A stretch of 61,991 nucleotides of DNA, from positions 1-61,991 of the forward strand of contig NZ_BBCB01000009.1 of assembly GCF_001311825.1 (NCBI RefSeq). The letters are read 5' to 3'. The notes beneath the pieces are model-generated. The model saw only the letters and a program-made list of their open reading frames with translations, did no database searches and had not been told where the DNA came from. Each line of letters opens with the position of its first letter. The stretch's first letter is position 1. Of this stretch, positions 26,576 to 36,740 are shown in pieces. Source of the stretch: Salidesulfovibrio brasiliensis JCM 12178 (lineage in GTDB: Bacteria > Desulfobacterota > Desulfovibrionia > Desulfovibrionales > Desulfovibrionaceae). The position numbers and the translations under genes are program-made.

Positions 26576-26911
26576 ATGGAAAATCTACCGAATTGTCCGC
26601 AGTGCGGCTCCGAATATGTCTATTCCGACGGCAGCATCCTCAACTGTCCCGAGTGCGGGCACGAGTTTCAGGCCGAGGACGCGCAGGAGCGTGTCTACAA
26701 GGACATGAACGGCAACGTGCTTGTGGACGGCGACACCGTCATCGTGGCTCAGGACCTGAAGGTCAAGGGCGCGTCCTCGTCCATCAAGAAGGGCACCAAG
26801 GTCAAGAACATCAAGCTCGTGGAGCCCGAAGACGGAGTGCATGACATCTCCTGCAAGATTCCGGGATTCGGCTCGATGATGCTCAAGACCTCTGTGGTGA
26901 AGAAGGGCTGA
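26576..26911 (+). CDS. yjdM: Zinc-ribbon protein YjdM (PhnA family)
   Basis: 111 aa, full length for the family. An N-terminal zinc ribbon (CPQC...CPEC, residues ~7-30) and a C-terminal PhnA SH3-like domain (LVDGDTVIVAQDLKVKG; KVKNIKLV). Despite the old PhnA name, no phosphonate hydrolase activity is assigned to this family. Monocistronic. Confidence 0.93.
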   Translation: MENLPNCPQCGSEYVYSDGSILNCPECGHEFQAEDAQERVYKDMNGNVLVDGDTVIVAQDLKVKGASSSIKKGTKVKNIKLVEPEDGVHDISCKIPGFGSMMLKTSVVKKG

Positions 26912-26935
26912 CGGGCCAAATCGTCAGAACGAGGA

Positions 26936-26971
26936 AATCCCCCGCAGGCCATGGCCTGCGGGGGATTTTTC
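26936..26971. terminator. Bidirectional terminator between yjdM and gapdh
   Basis: 15-bp perfect stem AATCCCCCGCAGGCC / GGCCTGCGGGGGATT (26936-26950, 26953-26967) with an AT loop, then TTTCTG on the + strand. It serves both convergent genes. Confidence 0.9.
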
Positions 26972-26988
26972 TGTTGGGACGGGAGAGC

Positions 26989-28007
26989 CTAGAGGCCCTG
27001 TTTCGCCATGTAGTCGATGAGGTCTGCCACGCGGCAGGAGTAGCCCCATTCGTTGTCGTACCATGCGTATATTTTGGCAAGGTTGCCGCTCTGGACCACG
27101 GTGAAGTCCGCTTCCACGATGCTGGAGAACGGGTTGCCGATGTAGTCGGACGAGACGAGCGGCTCCTCGCTGTAGTCGAGGATGCCCTTCATGGAGCCTT
27201 CGGCCGCCTTTTTGAGCACTGCCTTCAGGTCCTCGGTGGTGGTGTCCTTTTCCAGAACCGCCACGAAGTCCACCAGCGAGACCGTGGGGGTCGGCACGCG
27301 CACGGAGTAGCCCTCGAAGCGCCCCTTCATCTCGGGGATGACCAGCGCAACGGCCTTTGCCGCGCCGGTGCTGGTGGGGATCATGTTGCAGGCCGCGGCC
27401 CGCGCTCGCCGCAGGTCCTTGTGCGGCAGGTCGAGGATGCGCTGGTCGTTGGTGTATGCGTGCACCGTGGTCATGACGCCCTTGCTGATGCCGAAGGCTC
27501 GTGGACCACCTTGACGATGGGCGCGAGGCAGTTGGTGGTGCAGGACGCGTTGGACACGACGTGATGCGTTTTCGGGTCGTAGAGGTGCTCGTTCACGCCC
27601 ATGACGAGGGTGATGTCCTCTTCCTTGGCCGGGGCCGAGATGACGACCTTTTTCGCGCCCGCCTCGATGTGCTGGGAGGCGGTGGGGCCGGTGCGGAAGA
27701 TGCCGGTGGCTTCCACCACCACGTCCACGCCCAGCTCGCCCCAGGGGATGTGCCGGGGGTCGCGCTCGGCGAAGTTGCGCACCGTGAAGTCATCGCCCAC
27801 GTGGAAGGTGTCGCCGTCCACGGTGATGTCCACGGGCAGGCTGCGGTAGCTGGTGTCGTGACGCAGCAGGTGGGCGTTGGTGTCGATGTCGAAAAGGTCG
27901 TTCACCGCGACGACCTCCACGGTGTCGCGATGGTATTCCCAAATGGTCTTGAGTACCTGACGGCCGATGCGGCCGAAGCCGTTGATGCCGACTTTTATCT
28001 TGGCCAT
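26989..28007 (-). CDS. gap: Type I glyceraldehyde-3-phosphate dehydrogenase (frameshifted as given)
   Basis: Central glycolysis/gluconeogenesis enzyme converting glyceraldehyde-3-phosphate to 1,3-bisphosphoglycerate with NAD. The N-terminal Rossmann half ([19 protein letters not shown]) runs to [19 protein letters not shown] with the catalytic Cys, then the frame breaks; the catalytic half resumes at [17 protein letters not shown] and ends DYMAKQGL. Restoring one C on the + strand near 27498 (GAGCC to GAGGCC in the coding strand) gives 339 aa, exactly family length. The break joins two otherwise perfect halves, so sequence error is more likely than loss of function. Confidence 0.92.
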
Positions 28008-28055
28008 GATATCCTCCTGAAGCGTTATGCGCGCTTTGGATGGCGGTTCGTGTTC

Positions 28056-28608
28056 CTAGTCTTCGAACACGCGGTAGTTGAATTCGTTTGCCAGTTCACT
28101 GGCGCGCTTGAGCGCCTTGTACATGCGCGCGTTTTCCAGCGCGAGGCCGGAGAGGTCGGCAATGCACTGGAGGAAGTCCATTTCTTCTTCGCTGAAGACG
28201 CGGCTCTCGCCGGAGTAGACGCGCAGTACGCCGATGACCCTGTCGCGGGCGTTGAGCGGCACCACCACGAGGGAGACGATGCCTTCGGCCATGGCTTCCT
28301 TGGGGTACTGGAAGCGGTCGTCCGCGCTCACGTCGGTGATGGTCACGGTCTTGCCCTGCAACACTTCCTGATCCAGCCGGCTCTTGCCGACTTCCACGGG
28401 ACTTGCGGGCGTAGCGGTCGCTGAGACCGTAGAAGCCGCCGGGCTTGAGCATGGTTTCGCGGGTGTCGAGAACGCGGATGAAGCAGCCCTTGGCGTCCAT
28501 GGCGCGAGTTACCTGCTCGGCAATGGCGGCCATGACTTCGGAAGGGTCAAGGCTGGAGTTCACGGTTCGGGCGATGTCGTAGATGGTTTTGTAAAGCCGT
28601 TGGCTCAT
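28056..28608 (-). CDS. GAF-domain sensor protein (frameshifted as given)
   Basis: A single GAF domain of ~184 aa once the frame is restored. The N-terminal part (MSQRLYKTIYDIARTVNSSLDPSEV...SDRYARK) and C-terminal part (VEVGKSRLDQEVLQGKTV...VVVPLNARDRVIGVLRVYS) meet near 28401, where two bases are missing or one is extra. The start at 28608 follows GCAGG. No output domain, so it would bind a small ligand or act through a partner. It is 48 bp ahead of gap and may be co-transcribed with it. The link to gap is unexplained. Confidence 0.8.
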
Positions 28609-28723
28609 ATCGTACCTGCCTTGCTCGAGGTTCACGTGCGGAGTCGCGGCTCGCCCGAAGCGTTCCGCGACTCCACCTGTTATTCAGAATTTGTCTGCAA
28701 CTGTAGGGCAAGTGTCGTCGAAT

Positions 28724-29533
28724 TCAAAGGAATTTCGTAACACTTTGACTCCGTTGATGTGCAAGGCGGTATGGGCAAGGCTGCTTAATGTGTTTCCTGC
28801 GGCTCTGCGGTCCTGCACAGCGACGCGGATCCGGGCGCCTTTGTCGCACTGTGCGCGGCACTGCGGGAGCGCACGATCTCGGCGTGCCGTTTAACGCGCC
28901 CATGAAGAGCAGCACGGCGTAGCTTACGCCAAGCAGCACGAGGGAGAGCAGGCCCGCCGCATGGTAATCAAGCATCTCGGCGTGCTCGAAGATGGCGATG
29001 GAGGCCACGCGGGTCTTGCCGGGGATGGAGCCGCCGATCATGAGCGCGACCCCGAACTCGCCAACCGTGTGTGCGAAGACGAGGGCGGCCGAGGCAAGAA
29101 TGCCGCCGCGTGCGTTGGGCAGGACCATGTAGCGGAAGACCTGAAGGCCGGTCATGCCCTGCGAACGGGCCGCCTCGAAGATGCCGGGGTCGATTTTCTC
29201 GAAAGCGGTGCGAAGGGGCAGCACCGCGAACGGCAGGCTGTAGATCATGGAGCCGAGGACCAGCCCCTCGAAGCTGAAGACCAGCGGCGAGCCTGTCATG
29301 GCCTGCCACGCCGCGCCCAGTGGCGAGTGAGGGCCGAAAGCCATCAGCAGACCGAGCCCCAGCACCGTGGGTGGCATGACCACCGGGAGGTTCACAGAGG
29401 CTTCCACGAATCGCCTTCCCGGCATCTTGGAGTACGCAAGAAAATGTGCCAGCGGCAGGCTTGCCAGAAGAAGCATCGGGGTGACGCAGAGCGCCAGCTT
29501 CACCGTCACGTATAGGGCTGTCCAGTCCATCAT
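28724..29533 (-). CDS. modB: Molybdate ABC transporter permease ModB (C-terminus uncertain)
   Basis: Residues 1-~213 match ModB: about five membrane segments and the EAA-type loop (TAFEKIDPGIFEAARSQGMTG, with FRYMVLPNARGGI following). The start overlaps the end of modA. The predicted tail after FMGALNG is basic and unlike ModB, and the 269-aa length exceeds the usual ~225; another frameshift near 28893 is likely, with the true stop unresolved because both alternative frames stay open for a while. No modC ATPase gene follows. Confidence 0.82.
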   Translation of the reverse strand: MMDWTALYVTVKLALCVTPMLLLASLPLAHFLAYSKMPGRRFVEASVNLPVVMPPTVLGLGLLMAFGPHSPLGAAWQAMTGSPLVFSFEGLVLGSMIYSLPFAVLPLRTAFEKIDPGIFEAARSQGMTGLQVFRYMVLPNARGGILASAALVFAHTVGEFGVALMIGGSIPGKTRVASIAIFEHAEMLDYHAAGLLSLVLLGVSYAVLLFMGALNGTPRSCAPAVPRTVRQRRPDPRRCAGPQSRRKHIKQPCPYRLAHQRSQSVTKFL

Positions 29534-30241
29534 TCATACCCATAGTGTTTCTTGATTGCCGCGGCCTCCGGGGAATCGAGCACATAGCGGAAGAAATCGT
29601 GCGCGTGGGCATTGCCAGTCAGCACGCAGGCCGCCTGCCTGACGGCAGGGGCTTCGGGCACCGGCCAACCAGATGCCGTTTCCGGCCGAAATGGCCTGCG
29701 AGCGCGCACAGAAGGCGGCCTGTGCCGCGCCAGTGTGGGCAAAATGGAAGGCCTGCCCCACGCTCTTGCCGAACACCAGCCGGGAGCGCGTGGCATCGAG
29801 CGCGCCCTTGGCCTTGAGCGCGTCGAGCGCAGCGGCTCCGTATGGTGCGGTCCTCGGATTGGCTGCGCCGATGTATTCAAATGATTCCAGCGCAGTAAAC
29901 CAGTTGTCCGCCGATGATTCCCGGCTCGTCCAGAGCACCACGCGGCCGGTGGCGTACGGCTCGGGTTTTTCGGCCTTACCCTGTTCATGGAGCAGGTCCG
30001 GGCGTTTCTCGTCGGCCGCGAAGAAGATGTCGTAGGGCGCGCCGTTTTGAATCTGCCCGAAGAGCATTCCGGTGGAGCCGAAGGTGAGCAGGACTGTGAT
30101 GCCTGTGGAAGCTTTGTATTCGGCGGCGATCTCCTTCATGGCTGCGGTGAAGTTGGCGGCGCAGGCCACGGAGACTTCTTCGCCTCGGGCGTTGCCTGCC
30201 ATGAGCAGCACGAAGATGAAGGCGAGAATGTGTCGTTTCAT
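29530..30241 (-). CDS. modA: Molybdate-binding periplasmic protein ModA (frameshifted as given)
   Basis: 236 aa when corrected. Signal peptide (1-~20), then VSVACAANFTAAMKEIAAEY and LTFGSTGMLFGQIQNGAPYDIFFAADEKRP, the oxyanion-binding blocks of ModA. The frame breaks at ~29665 where one extra base (GG for G after GIWL) occurs; past it PVPEAPAVRQ and DFFRYVLDSPEAAAIKKHYGY complete the family C terminus. It lies 11 bp after nifV and overlaps modB, so the unit nifV-modA-modB probably supplies Mo and homocitrate for FeMo-co together. Confidence 0.9.
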
Positions 30242-30252
30242 GCCGTTCTCCT

Positions 30253-31323
30253 TCAGTTTCTCGTCGGTTCCATGATTTCGGTCAGCTCCAGCGCGCTCTC
30301 CGGGCGCGACGACGCTGCCCGCTCCATGAAGACGATTTCGGCGGACAGGGCATGGTTCAGCCAGTCTCCGGCACTTGCCGCGCCGCTTTTTTGGCCGAAG
30401 CCGAGCCGCCTTGTGCCGGAAACTCGGGCAGGATCGTAAGGCTCGAACAGCTCCACGTCCCGTGTCATGCCGTGCAGGTGCAATCCGGTCTCGCAGGAGA
30501 AGATGTCGCTTCCCACGACCGGGGTGTTGCGGGGTATTTGAAGACGCGCCAGTTCTGCCACGCGCTCGCAGGCGTGGGCGAGTCCCTCAAGATTGTAGCG
30601 GCTTGTTTTTGCTGCAAGCGCCGAGTGCGCGGCGAGCTGTTCCGTGGCTGCCAGCCCGGAGCGCTCGCCGATGCCGAGCAGGCTTCCGTCAGCCCAGTCT
30701 GCCCCGGCTTCCAGCGCGCTGACGGCGTTTGCCGTACCCATGCCGAAATCGTTGTGACAGTGCACGGCGAGGTCAATGGCGAGTACGCTCCGTAGCGCTT
30801 CCACGGTTCGCATGGTTTTGGCGGGTGTCCACACGCCCACGGTGTCCGACAGCCGGACCCGGAACGCTCCGGCATCCTCGGCGGCCAGAGCCAGTCTCGT
30901 CAGCAGGCGTTTCGGGGTGCGCGAGGCGTCCTCCAGCCCGACGGAAACTTCCATGCCGTGGCTCCTTGCCGCTGTAACGACGTCGGTCATGCGCCGCACC
31001 AAGGTGCGCCGGGAGACGCCGAGGCGTTTGCGTCGGTGCTCGTCCGAGGCCGGAACGCCGATGTTGATGCGTTTCACGCCGAGGGCCGCAGCGCGTGCCA
31101 CGTCGTCCTCGCGGCAGCGGCTCCAGACGGAGATGACCGATGCGCCGAGTTTCGGCCCGGACCACTGGCAGAAATCCTTCAGGTCCGGGCAGCCGATCCA
31201 GCCTGCTTCAATCTCTTCGATGCCCACCGCGTTCAGCGCCAATGCCAGCTCCCTGCGGTCAGCAAAGGTGAGCCGTACACCGAACATCTGTGCGCCTTCG
31301 CGAAGGGTGGTGTCGATAAGCAT
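30253..31323 (-). CDS. nifV: Homocitrate synthase NifV
   Basis: 356 aa DRE-TIM metallolyase: DTTLREGAQMFG at the N terminus, HCHNDFGMGTANAVSALEAGA with metal-binding His residues near the middle, and a C-terminal extension. It condenses acetyl-CoA and 2-oxoglutarate to homocitrate, the organic ligand of FeMo-co. The start is ATG 31323 (MLIDTTLREG) because AAAGGAG lies 7 bases before it and the longer frame (from 31356) would begin upstream of the transcript start predicted from the sigma-54 site at 31363-31377. First gene of nifV-modAB, divergent from nifH. Confidence 0.9.
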   Translation of the reverse strand: MLIDTTLREGAQMFGVRLTFADRRELALALNAVGIEEIEAGWIGCPDLKDFCQWSGPKLGASVISVWSRCREDDVARAAALGVKRINIGVPASDEHRRKRLGVSRRTLVRRMTDVVTAARSHGMEVSVGLEDASRTPKRLLTRLALAAEDAGAFRVRLSDTVGVWTPAKTMRTVEALRSVLAIDLAVHCHNDFGMGTANAVSALEAGADWADGSLLGIGERSGLAATEQLAAHSALAAKTSRYNLEGLAHACERVAELARLQIPRNTPVVGSDIFSCETGLHLHGMTRDVELFEPYDPARVSGTRRLGFGQKSGAASAGDWLNHALSAEIVFMERAASSRPESALELTEIMEPTRN

Positions 31324-31362
31324 GGTCGCTCCTTTGGCTTCGTATTCTTCATCCATACCAAG

Positions 31363-31377
31363 GCAATTGCGGTGCCA
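31363..31377 (-). promoter_or_regulatory. Sigma-54 promoter of nifV-modAB
   Basis: On the minus strand TGGCAC (31377-31372), five bases, TTGC (31366-31363): a full match to the -24/-12 consensus with the invariant GG and GC at correct spacing. Transcription would begin near 31351, giving a ~28-nt leader to nifV. Confidence 0.85.
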
Positions 31378-31454
31378 AGTTGGCCCGCTTTCATAACCTA
31401 TCTGTATTACAGGGGTTCATGTGTGGGACAGGGGAGCGGCGGCAGGCTGCGTAA

Positions 31455-31502
31455 TTGTCGTTTCCTACATTTTCGTAGCTACATACTTGTAGGTTGCGAC
31501 AA
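31455..31502. promoter_or_regulatory. Inverted-repeat candidate enhancer between nifV and nifH
   Basis: Arms TTGTCGTTTCCTACA (31455-31469) and TGTAGGTTGCGACAA (31488-31502) are reverse complements at 12 of 15 positions. Each arm holds a TGT-N8-ACA element; the classical NifA site is TGT-N10-ACA. The two centres are 32 bp apart (about three helical turns), and the midpoint is ~102-104 bp from each of the two flanking -24 elements. A shared activator site serving both promoters is inferred. Confidence 0.6.
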
Positions 31503-31548
31503 AAAACGCAGTGGGCGGAGTCGTGTGTCGTTTCGATGGTTTAAGTAA

Positions 31549-32471
<923 letters not shown>

Positions 32472-32498
32472 CCAATCGAATTTCAAGGAGAGAAGACA

Positions 32499-32849
32499 AT
32501 GACCATGATTATGATTCGAGCCATCGTGCGACCGGAAAAATCCGACGATGTTCTGGCCGCGCTGATGGATGCGGGGTTTCCTGCGGTAACCAAGTTTTCC
32601 GTGGCGGGGCGCGGCAAGCAGCGGGGCATCAAGATAGGCGAAGTGACCTATGACGAGATCCCCAAGACCATGCTCATGAGCGTGGTGCCCGCGACGGACA
32701 AGGAGTTCGTCATCAAGACCATCATGGAGGCCGCCCGTTCCACCGGCAAGGGCGCGTTCGGCGACGGCAAGATTTTCGTCAGCGACGTGGAAGAGGTCTA
32801 CACCATCTCGTCCGGTGTGAAGGAACCGGCGGAGGAGGCAGCGGCATGA
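32499..32849 (+). CDS. nifI1: PII-like nitrogenase regulator NifI1
   Basis: 116 aa GlnB-family protein located between nifH and nifD, the position diagnostic of NifI1. It starts MTMIMIRAIVRPEKSDDVL after AAGGAG and ends its core with GKGAFGDGKIFVSDVEEV. In methanogens NifI1 with NifI2 binds NifDK and switches activity off when ammonium appears, with relief by 2-oxoglutarate. Its stop overlaps the nifI2 start. Confidence 0.93.
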   Translation: MTMIMIRAIVRPEKSDDVLAALMDAGFPAVTKFSVAGRGKQRGIKIGEVTYDEIPKTMLMSVVPATDKEFVIKTIMEAARSTGKGAFGDGKIFVSDVEEVYTISSGVKEPAEEAAA

Positions 32850-33217
32850 AGGAAATCGTCGCCGTCGTTCGCATGAACATGATGAACAGGACCAAGGCCG
32901 CGCTCACCGAAGCGGGCGTGGACGCCTTCTTTGCCAACGAGGCGCAGGGACGCGGCAAGGGCTTTGCCGACCTGAAGCTCCTTGAAGGCGCGGAGAAGGG
33001 CTACGAGGAGGCAATCGAGCAGCTCGGCGAGGGCAAGCTCTATTCCAAGCGCATCCTCACTGTGGTGGTCCCGGAGGAAGAGGTGGATGGCGTTGTCCGG
33101 ACCATCATCAAGACCAACCAGACCGGGAAGCCCGGCGACGGCAAGATATGGGTACTGCCCGTGGCCGACGCGGTTCGGGTCCGTACCGGTGAAAGCGGCG
33201 AGAAGTCCATCAGCTAA
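32846..33217 (+). CDS. nifI2: PII-like nitrogenase regulator NifI2
   Basis: 123 aa, starts in a 4-bp overlap with nifI1. GlnB fold (MKEIVAVVRMNMMNRTKAALTEAGV) with a longer T-loop region (ANEAQGRGKGFADLKLLEGAEKG) as is usual for NifI2, and KPGDGKIWVLPVADAVRVRTGE near the end. Forms the heteromeric switch with NifI1. Its presence suggests post-translational control without DraT/DraG, neither of which is seen here. Confidence 0.93.
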   Translation: MKEIVAVVRMNMMNRTKAALTEAGVDAFFANEAQGRGKGFADLKLLEGAEKGYEEAIEQLGEGKLYSKRILTVVVPEEEVDGVVRTIIKTNQTGKPGDGKIWVLPVADAVRVRTGESGEKSIS

Positions 33218-33273
33218 CAGGCCGCCCGGATGACTGGATCATCCGAAGGGCTTGCAAATAAAGGAGTTTCAAT

Positions 33274-34911
33274 ATGGCGACCAAAAATAAGCTGGTGCAG
33301 TGGGATCCCGTGGACATCAAGGAGGAGATGCTCAAGAAGTATCCCCCGAAGGTGGCGAGGAAGCGCGCCAAGCAGATTCTCATCAACGAGGCCGAGGGCA
33401 GCGAAACGCCCGAGATCGCGGCCAACGTGCGCACCGTGCCCGGCATCATCACCATGCGCGGCTGCACCTACGCGGGCTGCAAGGGCGTCATCATGGGCCC
33501 CACCCGCGACATCGTGAACATCACCCACGGCCCCATCGGTTGCGGGTTCTACTCCTGGCTCACCCGCCGGAACCAGACCGACGCAAGCGACCCCGAGGCC
33601 GAGAACTACATGACCTACTCGTTCTCCACCGACATGCAGGACGAGGACATCATTTTCGGCGGGGAAAAGAAGCTCGAAGCGGCCATTGAAGAGGCCTACG
33701 AACTCTTTCACCCCAAGGGTATCTGCGTGTTCGCCACCTGTCCCGTGGGGCTTATCGGCGACGACATCCACGCCGTGGCCGCCAAGATGAGCAAGAAGTA
33801 CGAGGACTGCAACATCTTCGCCTTCTCCTGCGAAGGCTACAAGGGCGTCAGCCAGTCCGCAGGCCACCACATCGCCAACAATCAGGTCTTCAAGTACCTC
33901 GTGGGCGAAAACGAGAAGCCCGTCAAAGGCGACTACAAGATCAACCTGCTCGGCGAGTACAACATCGGCGGCGACGGGTTCGAGATCGACCGCATCCTGA
34001 ACAAGTGCGGCATCACCAACGTGGCGACCTTCTCGGGCAACTCCACCTATGACCAGTTCGCCTCTGCCCAGCACGCCGACCTCTCCTGCGTCATGTGCCA
34101 CCGGTCCATCAACTACGTGGCCGACATGCTGGAGACCAAGTACGGCATCCCGTGGATCAAGGTGAACTTCATCGGCGCGGAGGCGACCGCCAAGTCGCTG
34201 CGAAAGATCGGCCAGTACTTCGAGGACAAGGAGCTGATGGACCGCATCGAGGCCGTCATTGCCGAAGAGATGCCGGATGTCGAGGCCATGCGCGAGGAAG
34301 TGCTCCCGCACACCTCGGGCAAGACCGCCATGCTCTTCGTGGGCGGCTCCCGCGCGCATCACTATCAGGAACTCTTCGGGGAAATGGGCATGAAAACCAT
34401 TTCGGCCGGATACGAGTTCGCGCATCGCGATGACTACGAAGGCCGCGAGGTCATTCCGAATCTGAAGGTGGACGCGGACTCCCGCAACATCGAGGAGATC
34501 GAGGTCTCGCCAGACGAGGCGCTCTACAGGCCGCGCAAGACCGACGAACAGACGCAGGCGCTGGAGGCTGCCGGGTTCCGGTTCAAGGAATATGACGGAA
34601 TGCTCCCCGACATGGACCACCGCACCATCATCGTGGACGACCTGAACCAGTATGAGGCCGAAAAACTGGTGGAGATCATGCAGCCGGACATTTTCTGCGC
34701 CGGAATCAAGGAAAAGTACTCCATCCAGAAGCTCGGCGTGCCCATGAAGCAGCTGCACAGCTACGACTCCGGCGGCCCCTACGCGGGCTTCCGCGGCGCG
34801 ATCAACTTCTACAAGGAGATCGACCGCCTCGTGACCAGCAAGGTCTGGAGCTACATGAAGGCACCCTGGCAGGAAAACCCCGAACTCTCGGCCACCTACG
34901 TGTGGGAATAA
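33274..34911 (+). CDS. nifD: Nitrogenase molybdenum-iron protein alpha chain NifD
   Basis: 545 aa, the longer form found in anaerobes. P-cluster cysteines lie in MRGCTYAGC, GPIGCGFYSW and FATCPVGLIGDD. FeMo-co ligands are conserved: Cys in VMCHRSINYV and His in QLHSYDSGGPY; the substrate-gating His is in AGHHIANN. Together with NifK it forms the alpha2beta2 MoFe protein that reduces N2. Preceded by AAAGGAG and followed 10 bp on by nifK. The adjacent modAB and nifV support a Mo-type rather than alternative enzyme; no anfG/vnfG delta subunit is present. Confidence 0.96.
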   Translation: MATKNKLVQWDPVDIKEEMLKKYPPKVARKRAKQILINEAEGSETPEIAANVRTVPGIITMRGCTYAGCKGVIMGPTRDIVNITHGPIGCGFYSWLTRRNQTDASDPEAENYMTYSFSTDMQDEDIIFGGEKKLEAAIEEAYELFHPKGICVFATCPVGLIGDDIHAVAAKMSKKYEDCNIFAFSCEGYKGVSQSAGHHIANNQVFKYLVGENEKPVKGDYKINLLGEYNIGGDGFEIDRILNKCGITNVATFSGNSTYDQFASAQHADLSCVMCHRSINYVADMLETKYGIPWIKVNFIGAEATAKSLRKIGQYFEDKELMDRIEAVIAEEMPDVEAMREEVLPHTSGKTAMLFVGGSRAHHYQELFGEMGMKTISAGYEFAHRDDYEGREVIPNLKVDADSRNIEEIEVSPDEALYRPRKTDEQTQALEAAGFRFKEYDGMLPDMDHRTIIVDDLNQYEAEKLVEIMQPDIFCAGIKEKYSIQKLGVPMKQLHSYDSGGPYAGFRGAINFYKEIDRLVTSKVWSYMKAPWQENPELSATYVWE

Positions 34912-34921
34912 GGATGACGCC

Positions 34922-36301
34922 ATGACGTTACTCAGACATACGCCGAAAGAGATCACCGAGCGCAAGGCGCTTGCCATCAACCCGGCCAAGACATGCCAGC
35001 CCATCGGGGCCATGTACGCGGCGCTCGGCATCCACGGATGCCTGCCGCACTCCCACGGCTCGCAGGGCTGCTGCGCCTATCACCGCTCGACCCTGACGCG
35101 GCATTACAAGGAGCCCATCTCCGCCGCCACCAGTTCCTTCACCGAAGGGGCGTCCGTGTTCGGCGGGCAGGCCAACCTGTTGCAGGCCGCAAACAACATC
35201 TTCAGCGTCTACGAACCCGAGGTCATCGCGGTGCACACCACCTGCCTGTCCGAGACCATCGGCGACGACCTGAAGCAGATCATCACCAAGGCCCGCAAGG
35301 ACGGGAAGATTCCCGAAGGCAAGGAAATGCTCGGCGCATCAACGCCCAGCTACGTCGGATCGCACGTCACCGGCTTCTCCAACATGGTCAAGTCCATGGT
35401 CTCCACCTTTGCCAAAAACACCAACGAGCGAAACGGCAAGGTGAACATCATTCCCGGCTGGGTGGAACCGGCGGACATGGAAGAGGTCAAACGCATCGCT
35501 GCCATGATGGGTGTGGACATCACGCTCTTTCCGGATACCTCGGGCGTGCTGAACGGTCCGCTCTCCGGCGAGTACCGCATGTTCCCCGAGGGCGGCGTGA
35601 CCATCGAGGAGCTGAAGGACAGCGGCAACGCCATCGGCACCATGGCGCTTGGCGAGTGGTGCTCGGCAGACGCTGCCCGCTGGCTGGACAGCAACTGCAA
35701 GGTGCCGTGCACCGTGCTGGACATGCCCTTCGGCCTGAAGGCCACCGACCGCTTCGTGGATACGCTTCGCGTCATCGCCGGAACCAGTGTTCCCGATAGC
35801 TTGGCGCATGAACGCGGGCAGCTCGTGGACATGATCTCGGACATGCACCAGTACACCTTCGGCAAGAAAGTTGCCATCTGGGGCGATCCGGACCAGCTCA
35901 TCAGCATGTGCGAGTTTCTGGTGTCCATGGACATGTGGCCCGTGCACGTCGTCACCGGCACGCCCGGCAAGCGTTTCGAGGCCCGCATCAGGGAAATCAC
36001 CAAGGACCTGCCGTTCGACATCAACGTCAAGGCGGGCGGGGACATGTTCCTGCTGCACCAGTGGATCAAGAACGAGCCCGTGGACCTGCTCATCGGCAAC
36101 TCTTACGGCAAGTACATCGCCCGGGACGAGGACACTCCGCTCATCCGCTGGGGGTTCCCGATTCTGGACCGTGTGGGGCACCAGTACTTCCCCACGCTCG
36201 GCTACAAGGGCGGCCTGCGGCTGCTGGAAAAGATGCTCAACGCCATTCTCGACCGCAAGGACCGGGACGACCCCGAGGAGACCTTCGAGCTCGTGCTCTA
36301 G
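34922..36301 (+). CDS. nifK: Nitrogenase molybdenum-iron protein beta chain NifK
   Basis: 459 aa, the short form lacking the N-terminal extension of aerobic NifK. P-cluster ligands are in PAKTCQPIGAMYAALGIHGC and HGSQGCCAYHRS, with HTTCLSETIGDD further on. It completes the P-cluster at the interface with NifD. Co-transcribed with nifD. Confidence 0.96.
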   Translation: MTLLRHTPKEITERKALAINPAKTCQPIGAMYAALGIHGCLPHSHGSQGCCAYHRSTLTRHYKEPISAATSSFTEGASVFGGQANLLQAANNIFSVYEPEVIAVHTTCLSETIGDDLKQIITKARKDGKIPEGKEMLGASTPSYVGSHVTGFSNMVKSMVSTFAKNTNERNGKVNIIPGWVEPADMEEVKRIAAMMGVDITLFPDTSGVLNGPLSGEYRMFPEGGVTIEELKDSGNAIGTMALGEWCSADAARWLDSNCKVPCTVLDMPFGLKATDRFVDTLRVIAGTSVPDSLAHERGQLVDMISDMHQYTFGKKVAIWGDPDQLISMCEFLVSMDMWPVHVVTGTPGKRFEARIREITKDLPFDINVKAGGDMFLLHQWIKNEPVDLLIGNSYGKYIARDEDTPLIRWGFPILDRVGHQYFPTLGYKGGLRLLEKMLNAILDRKDRDDPEETFELVL

Positions 36302-36351
36302 CCCTGACACCACAAAACCACCCGGCAGAAACCTTCCGCAGGTGCGGGATT

Positions 36352-36374
36352 CCAAAGGGGCAATGCCCCTTTGG
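36352..36374 (+). other. Hairpin between nifK and fdx
   Basis: 10-bp perfect stem CCAAAGGGGC / GCCCCTTTGG with an AAT loop, no T run. It probably stabilises or marks processing of the nifHDK part of the message, or causes partial attenuation before the cofactor genes. Confidence 0.6.
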
Positions 36375-36429
36375 CCGCCGGGAAAAACAATCCTGAAAGT
36401 CATTCAACCACAACCAAGAGGAATCGCAC

Positions 36430-36731
36430 ATGGCAACAACCGAGCGCACCATCCTTCTCTGTCAGAGCTTCCGCGCAGGCGGCGATCCCAAGGGCATCTG
36501 CCACAAGCAGACCGACGGTTTCTGCAGTACATCGAGGAAGAGGTCATCGACCGCGGCCTCGACTGTCTGGTGACCGCCACGAGCTGCCTGAAGCAGTGCG
36601 AGCAGGGGCCGGTGATGGTCGTGATGCCCGAGAACTGGTGGTTCAAGGGCGTGGACAGCGAAGAGGCCATCGACGCCATTCTCGACGGTGTCGAAGACGG
36701 CGAGCCCGCAGCCGAATACCTCATCGCCTAG
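36430..36731 (+). CDS. Thioredoxin-like [2Fe-2S] ferredoxin (frameshifted as given)
   Basis: 100 aa when corrected. Ligand pattern Cys-x12-Cys (CQSFRAGGDPKGIC) and Cys-x3-Cys (SCLKQC) matches the Clostridium pasteurianum-type 2Fe-2S ferredoxin, which is often encoded in anaerobe nif clusters and interacts with MoFe protein. One base is missing at ~36521 (TTCTGCAG for TTCCTGCAG). It sits between nifK and the GNAT gene. Confidence 0.88.
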
Positions 36732-36740
36732 GAGCCGCCG

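Noticed and set aside
33214..35031. 605-codon open frame antisense to nifD-nifK
   Set aside because: It mirrors the GC-rich third positions of nifD and nifK, has no family resemblance, and the sense genes are certain.
33274..36301. Alternative (V- or Fe-only) nitrogenase
   Set aside because: No delta-subunit gene (anfG/vnfG) between the D and K genes, while nifV, modAB, nifE and nifN are all present, fitting the Mo enzyme.
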